In this document: positions 49,327 through 52,597 of the stretch, piece after piece
Numbering within the stretch: the first letter of the stretch is position 1
How the letters are laid out: every line of letters starts with the position of its first letter
Origin: Puniceicoccales bacterium
Lineage (GTDB): Bacteria; Verrucomicrobiota; Verrucomicrobiia; Opitutales; UBA953
Assembly (NCBI GenBank): GCA_031273045.1
Contig: JAISSQ010000166.1
Span: 1 to 52,597, forward strand
Length of the DNA: 52,597 nucleotides
Direction: 5' to 3'
Position numbers and translations under genes: made by a program
Notes under the pieces: model-generated
Database searches by the model: none
What the model was told of the DNA's origin: nothing
Seen by the model: only the letters and a program-made list of their open reading frames with translations

Positions 49327-49521
49327 TTACGCCGCGCCGGAGGTGCTCAACACTTCGCGCGGGTCGAGACCCACGACTTTTCCGCGATGCACGATGTAAA
49401 GGAGTTGTCCAAATTGCATGGCCTTTCGGGCGGCGGCGATGCGGGCGCGTTTAAGCGCGGCAAAAAGTTGCTTCGTGCGCCGATACCGAATGGGACGGGT
49501 AGGTTCGTTCTGGCTGGTCAT
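49327..49521 (-). CDS. Small basic protein overlapping the zeta-like gene
   Basis: A 64-residue protein (MTSQNEPTRPIRYRRTKQL...) whose ATG overlaps the TGA of the zeta-like kinase by 4 nt, so translation is probably coupled. The middle is strongly basic (KRARIAAARKAMQFG) and the end (LLYIVHRGKVVGLDPREVLSTSG) looks like a short beta hairpin. No family was recognised. Its place suggests an antitoxin or regulatory partner of the kinase, but zeta antitoxins usually come first in the operon, so this is a weak inference. The upstream Met three codons earlier in the track is less likely. Confidence 0.65.
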   Translation of the reverse strand: MTSQNEPTRPIRYRRTKQLFAALKRARIAAARKAMQFGQLLYIVHRGKVVGLDPREVLSTSGAA

Positions 49522-50051
49522 AGTTTCCAACCGCGGAAGATGCGGTTCTCGCCCTTCGCGTCAAGCAATTCCTGCGTGCTGGCGTCAAACACCCACCAAT
49601 CGTCCGCCAAGCCCTTGTAAAGCGAGTTGAAGTTGCGCCAACTGCGCCCGATGCGGCGCCGAATGGCGTCTTCGGGGACGGCGTGACCGCCTTGGGCGAC
49701 GCGCGCGGCGACGCGGTGGATGGCGAGTTCGGGGGCGTCGAGGCGCAGGTAGGCGATTTCGAGCCGGTAGCCGCGCCGCTTCCACGTCTTGAACAGGAAG
49801 GCGTGCGTGAGGCCGGAGAGGGTGGACTCGATGGCGAAGTCGGCACCGGAGGCGACACAGTCCGCCATTTCGCCGAGGGCGATGCGGGCTGCGGAGCGCG
49901 TGGCGATGTCTGGTTTGAAGGGGGAGAGGCCGCGGGCGATTTCGTCGGTGTTGATGAAGCGCAACACCCGCGCCTCCTGCGGCAGGTATTCGTGGGCGAA
50001 AGTGGTTTTGCCGGAGCCGTTGGGGCCGCCGATTACGATGCAAAGTGGCAT
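49518..50051 (-). CDS. Zeta toxin-like P-loop kinase
   Basis: A 177-residue P-loop protein of the zeta family. Walker A is GGPNGSGKTT at residues 8-17; INTDEIARGLSPF, the substrate-side FAIESTLSG, and RVAQGGHAVPEDAIRRRIGRSWRNF follow in the order typical of chromosomal zeta-like ATPases. Classical zeta toxins phosphorylate UDP-N-acetylglucosamine and block cell-wall synthesis; whether this short form does so is not known. M17 of the track ORF (50051) is the natural start, five residues before the first strand. It is divergent from sdhC and followed by a small overlapping gene. No epsilon-type antitoxin was recognised. Confidence 0.85.
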   Translation of the reverse strand: MPLCIVIGGPNGSGKTTFAHEYLPQEARVLRFINTDEIARGLSPFKPDIATRSAARIALGEMADCVASGADFAIESTLSGLTHAFLFKTWKRRGYRLEIAYLRLDAPELAIHRVAARVAQGGHAVPEDAIRRRIGRSWRNFNSLYKGLADDWWVFDASTQELLDAKGENRIFRGWKL

Positions 50052-50140
50052 GAGTGGGTTTCCCCGTATGCGGGAAAGGCGGGCGCGGCGCACGGACAAA
50101 TTTTCGCAGGGGACACCGCCGGTGGTGCCCTCCCGAACCT

Positions 50141-50190
50141 CGCTGAACGCCGTCGAACCCCGCCGAACGCCGCCGAACGCCGCCGCCGGC
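50141..50190. repeat. 10-bp tandem repeat upstream of sdhC
   Basis: Four consecutive 10-bp units cgctgaacgc, cgtcgaaccc, cgccgaacgc, cgccgaacgc are followed by cgccgccggc. The period equals about one DNA helical turn. It lies in the 260-nt divergent gap between the zeta-like gene and sdhC. Confidence 0.6.
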
Positions 50191-50247
50191 GGTGTTTTTC
50201 GGGTTCGACAAACGGCGCGCGGGCGGCATTTTGCCCCACTTCAATTT

Positions 50248-50269
50248 TTGCCCCGCGCGGGGCAATTTT
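50248..50269. promoter_or_regulatory. Perfect GC palindrome flanked by T/A runs before sdhC
   Basis: ttgccccgcgcggggcaa (50248-50265) is a perfect 18-bp palindrome followed by TTTT and preceded by AATTT. It looks like a terminator hairpin, but it sits 46 nt before the sdhC start in a divergent promoter region, so an operator or a leader hairpin controlling sdhC is more plausible. Confidence 0.5.
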
Positions 50270-50311
50270 CCCACCACACCTCACTCAATCCAAATCACAC
50301 TGACAACCACC

Positions 50312-51256
50312 ATGTCCGCAACGTGTCCAAACTGCACCCTCCGCGTGCCCTCCATCGCCAAGAAATACGTGATGGCGGTCACCGGCGCCGTCCTCGCCGG
50401 CTTCGCGCTCGTCCACATGATTGGCAACCTGCAAATGTTCCAGTCGCCGGAGCACATCAACGTGTATGCGCACTTCCTGCAGCACCTGCCGCCGCCGGCG
50501 TTGTGGGGCTTCCGCGCCGTCATGCTGCTGTGCGTGGCGTTGCACGCCGCGACGGGGCTTTGGCTCGCGGTCGAAAACCGCGCGGCGCGCGGCTCCGAGC
50601 AATACGCGGTGAAGCAGTCGCGGGTGGCGACGCTTTTCGCGAAGGCGATGCCCTACACGGGGCTGGTGTTGCTGGCGTTCGTGGTGTTCCACATTTTCCA
50701 CTACACGGTGAAGGCGCCGGCGTCGCTGGGAACGGGCGCGTTCAAGAGCGTGATGGAGGATAACGTGCACTCGAAGTTGTTCGGCGTGTTCGACTACCCG
50801 ATTTTCAAGGGCGAGACGGTGAACGACGCCTACAACATGGTCGTGACGGGCTTTTCGTCGGCACCGGTGGCGCTGTTTTACGTGCTGGCGATGGCGTTGC
50901 TGTGCGCGCACCTCGGTCACGGCATCGCGAGCGCGTTCCAGACGGTCGGCCTGCGCAACGAGAAGTGGCGCGGCATCCTCGCGAAGGTTGGACTCGCTTA
51001 CGGCGTGGTCGTGTTCGCGGGGCTGGCGGCGGTGCCGCTGGGCGTCCTCGCCGGAAAGGCCGCGCCGGAGACCAAGTGCCCCTTGGCGATTAAGGCGAAG
51101 TTCGCTGCCGGTGCCGACAGCAAGACCGCTGCCGGCGCGCCGGTGTTCACGCCGTGCGGCCGCGTCGTCACCAAGCCCGCGCCGTCGCCGTGCTGCAAGG
51201 GTGCCGCGAACCCCGCCGCCGGCAGCGTCACCGGCAGTTCCGCCGCCGCAAAATAA
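50312..51256 (+). CDS. sdhC: Succinate dehydrogenase cytochrome b subunit with Cys-bearing termini
   Basis: Membrane anchor of succinate dehydrogenase/fumarate reductase (b558 type), binding haem and quinone. The 314-residue protein has five hydrophobic segments: KKYVMAVTGAVLAGFALVHMIGNLQMF, FRAVMLLCVALHAATGLWLAVENRAAR, YTGLVLLAFVVFHIFHYTVK, ALFYVLAMALLCAHLGHGIASAFQTVG and VGLAYGVVVFAGLAAVPLGVL. The histidines in helices 1-4 are the likely haem ligands. It is longer than usual: the start has a CPNC pair and the tail of about 65 residues has four or more cysteines and Ala/Pro repeats. sdhA and sdhB do not follow; rhaT does, 51 nt on. ATG 50312 is chosen over the long track ORF because the family start lies just downstream. 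Confidence 0.88.
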   Translation: MSATCPNCTLRVPSIAKKYVMAVTGAVLAGFALVHMIGNLQMFQSPEHINVYAHFLQHLPPPALWGFRAVMLLCVALHAATGLWLAVENRAARGSEQYAVKQSRVATLFAKAMPYTGLVLLAFVVFHIFHYTVKAPASLGTGAFKSVMEDNVHSKLFGVFDYPIFKGETVNDAYNMVVTGFSSAPVALFYVLAMALLCAHLGHGIASAFQTVGLRNEKWRGILAKVGLAYGVVVFAGLAAVPLGVLAGKAAPETKCPLAIKAKFAAGADSKTAAGAPVFTPCGRVVTKPAPSPCCKGAANPAAGSVTGSSAAAK

Positions 51257-51307
51257 CCGCAAATTCCTCGTCCCCGTTTCCCTTCACCCACACCACACTC
51301 GCTCAAC

Positions 51308-52597
51308 ATGCCTCTCGCAAATGCCGCGGCGACAGCCGCAAATCCCGTTCTCGGCGTCATCTTCCACTGGATTGGCGGTGCCGCCGCCGGTTCGTTTTAT
51401 GTGCCCTACAAGGGCGTTAAAAAATGGGCGTGGGAGGTCTATTGGCTCGTTGGCGGATTCTTCTCGTGGATTATCTGCCCGCTGTTTTTCGGCTGGTTGG
51501 TCGCGACGAACGGCGCCGGCGAGCACGTCATTTTCAAAATCTACGGCGAACTGCTTTCGGCGACGAACGCGACGCTTGCAGCCAGTTCGCAGGCGCAGGG
51601 CTTGTCGCTCTTCGTCTGGCCGTTCCTGTTCGGAATGATGTGGGGCGTCGGCAACGCGACGTTCGGCCTCTCGATGCGCTACCTCGGCATGTCGCTCGGT
51701 CAGGGCGTCGCGCTCGGCTACTGCACGGTCTTCGGCATGCTGATGCCGCCGATTCTGAAGAGCGTCGCCGGCGTCGGCGCGGCGGACACCAAGGGCATTG
51801 GCGACATCATCGGCAGCACCGGCGGGCAGGTGACGCTCGTCGGTCTGGCGGTGACGGTCGCCGGCATTGTCATCGCCGCCAAAGCGGGCATGACGAAGGA
51901 GAACGAGATGCCCGAAGCCGAGAAGAAGAAGGCGGTGCCGGAGTTCAACTTCAAGCGCGGCCTGCTCGTGGCGACGTTCTCCGGCATTTTGAGCGCCGGA
52001 ATGGCTTACGCGCTCGCCGCCGGCAGCCCGATTGAAACGGCGTTCAAAGGCGCCGGCGTTGACCCGCTCTGGGCGGGCATTCCGCGCCTGCTCGTGATTC
52101 TGCTCGGCGGCTTCACCTCGAACTTCGCGTGGTGCGCCTACCTCAATTGGAAGAACAAGACCGGCTACCAATACCTCGCGTCGCACCTGCGACCGGGCAG
52201 CGCGTTGACGCCGGCGGCGACCGCCAATCTCGAACGCGCCGCCGAAGCGAAAGCCGCCGCCGGTGGCGCACCGTCGGAAGACCTGCGCATCCCGCGGTTG
52301 AGCAACCTGCTGTTCTCCGCGCTCGCCGGTGCCACGTGGTATTTCCAATTCTTCTTCTACAGCATGGGCGAGTCGAAGATGGGCGACTTCAACTACGCGA
52401 GTTGGACACTCCACATGGCGAGCATCATCATCTTCGCGACGCTCTGCGGCGTGATTTTCAAGGAATGGAGCGGCGTCAGCAAAAAGGCGCGCCTGCTCAT
52501 CACCGCCGGCATTTCGACGCTCGTCTTCTCAACCGTCATCATCGGTTGCGCCAACTGGATTGAGAAACAAACGAAAGACGCCGCGCAGGAAACCAAG
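51308..52597 (+). CDS. rhaT: L-rhamnose/proton symporter, 3' end missing
   Basis: Imports L-rhamnose with protons across the inner membrane. The open frame runs 430 codons from ATG 51308 to the window edge without a stop, which is why it is missing from the ORF track. Family features include a first helix region ANPVLGVIFHWIGGAAAGSFYVPYKGVKKWAWEVYW, then SWIICPLFFGWL, FVWPFLFGMMWGVGNATFGLSMRYLGMSLGQGVALGYC and WYFQFFFYSMGESKMG. About ten hydrophobic segments are visible. The cytoplasmic loop contains a charged stretch (EMPEAEKKKAVPEFNFKRG) and an Ala-rich insertion near residue 320. It lies 51 nt after sdhC and may share its transcript. Little of the protein should be missing. Confidence 0.93.
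   Translation, partial: MPLANAAATAANPVLGVIFHWIGGAAAGSFYVPYKGVKKWAWEVYWLVGGFFSWIICPLFFGWLVATNGAGEHVIFKIYGELLSATNATLAASSQAQGLSLFVWPFLFGMMWGVGNATFGLSMRYLGMSLGQGVALGYCTVFGMLMPPILKSVAGVGAADTKGIGDIIGSTGGQVTLVGLAVTVAGIVIAAKAGMTKENEMPEAEKKKAVPEFNFKRGLLVATFSGILSAGMAYALAAGSPIETAFKGAGVDPLWAGIPRLLVILLGGFTSNFAWCAYLNWKNKTGYQYLASHLRPGSALTPAATANLERAAEAKAAAGGAPSEDLRIPRLSNLLFSALAGATWYFQFFFYSMGESKMGDFNYASWTLHMASIIIFATLCGVIFKEWSGVSKKARLLITAGISTLVFSTVIIGCANWIEKQTKDAAQETK

Noticed and set aside
50248-50269. Intrinsic terminator at the perfect palindrome
   Set aside because: Shape fits, but it lies between divergent starts where no transcript should end, so it is listed as a regulatory element instead.

Overview
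The window is about 52.6 kb of GC-rich bacterial DNA (roughly two-thirds G+C by eye) with almost no Shine-Dalgarno sequences. The gene set fits a member of the Verrucomicrobiota, probably near the Opitutaceae: a giant autotransporter built of autotransporter-associated beta-strand repeats, a long divergent PurA, a Tat-exported Gfo/Idh/MocA protein, an HzsA-related HEAT/propeller protein, a fused BatB/BatC-type protein and a RhaT transporter. This placement is inference from gene content; no rRNA or tRNA gene was found.

Layout. (1) 0-9 kb: purA, convergent argH, then a plus-strand run of a YugP-like protein that has lost its HExxH site, manA, gmd, an rmd-like reductase and a secreted oxidoreductase. 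manA-gmd-rmd can supply GDP-mannose-derived 6-deoxysugars such as GDP-D-rhamnose. (2) 9.3-26.1 kb, minus strand: a 4790-residue autotransporter followed closely by a VWA protein and an unusual Ser/Thr kinase with a probable FHA domain. (3) 26.5-28.6 kb, minus strand: uxuA and rph overlapping by 4 nt; the uxuA 3' end runs into a dispersed repeat. (4) 28.7-41.2 kb, minus strand: a lower-GC, tightly overlapping cluster of eight genes (one GT2 glycosyltransferase, three GT39-like membrane glycosyltransferases, two further polytopic proteins, two O-acyltransferases), most likely a cell-surface glycan assembly locus. (5) 41.3-49.2 kb, minus strand: the HzsA-related protein, a lone FecCD-type permease, a nested inverted-repeat element, coaB and a BatB/BatC-like fusion. 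(6) 49.3-52.6 kb: a zeta-like kinase with a small overlapping partner gene, divergent from sdhC and rhaT; rhaT runs off the right edge.

Two features cut across the genes. The palindrome CACCGGTG and related GCCGGTG/GCCGGCG words are strongly over-represented and appear to have expanded into low-complexity insertions and terminal extensions inside conserved enzymes (ArgH, Rmd, UxuA). Three dispersed inverted-repeat elements share the end '...ctccatgt...tatcggc'. Two of them end exactly at the stop codon of a convergent gene, and the third has replaced the C-terminus of UxuA.

The most distinctive candidates for a new system are the autotransporter-VWA-kinase run, the overlapping glycan locus, and the 3'-end-associated repeat family.
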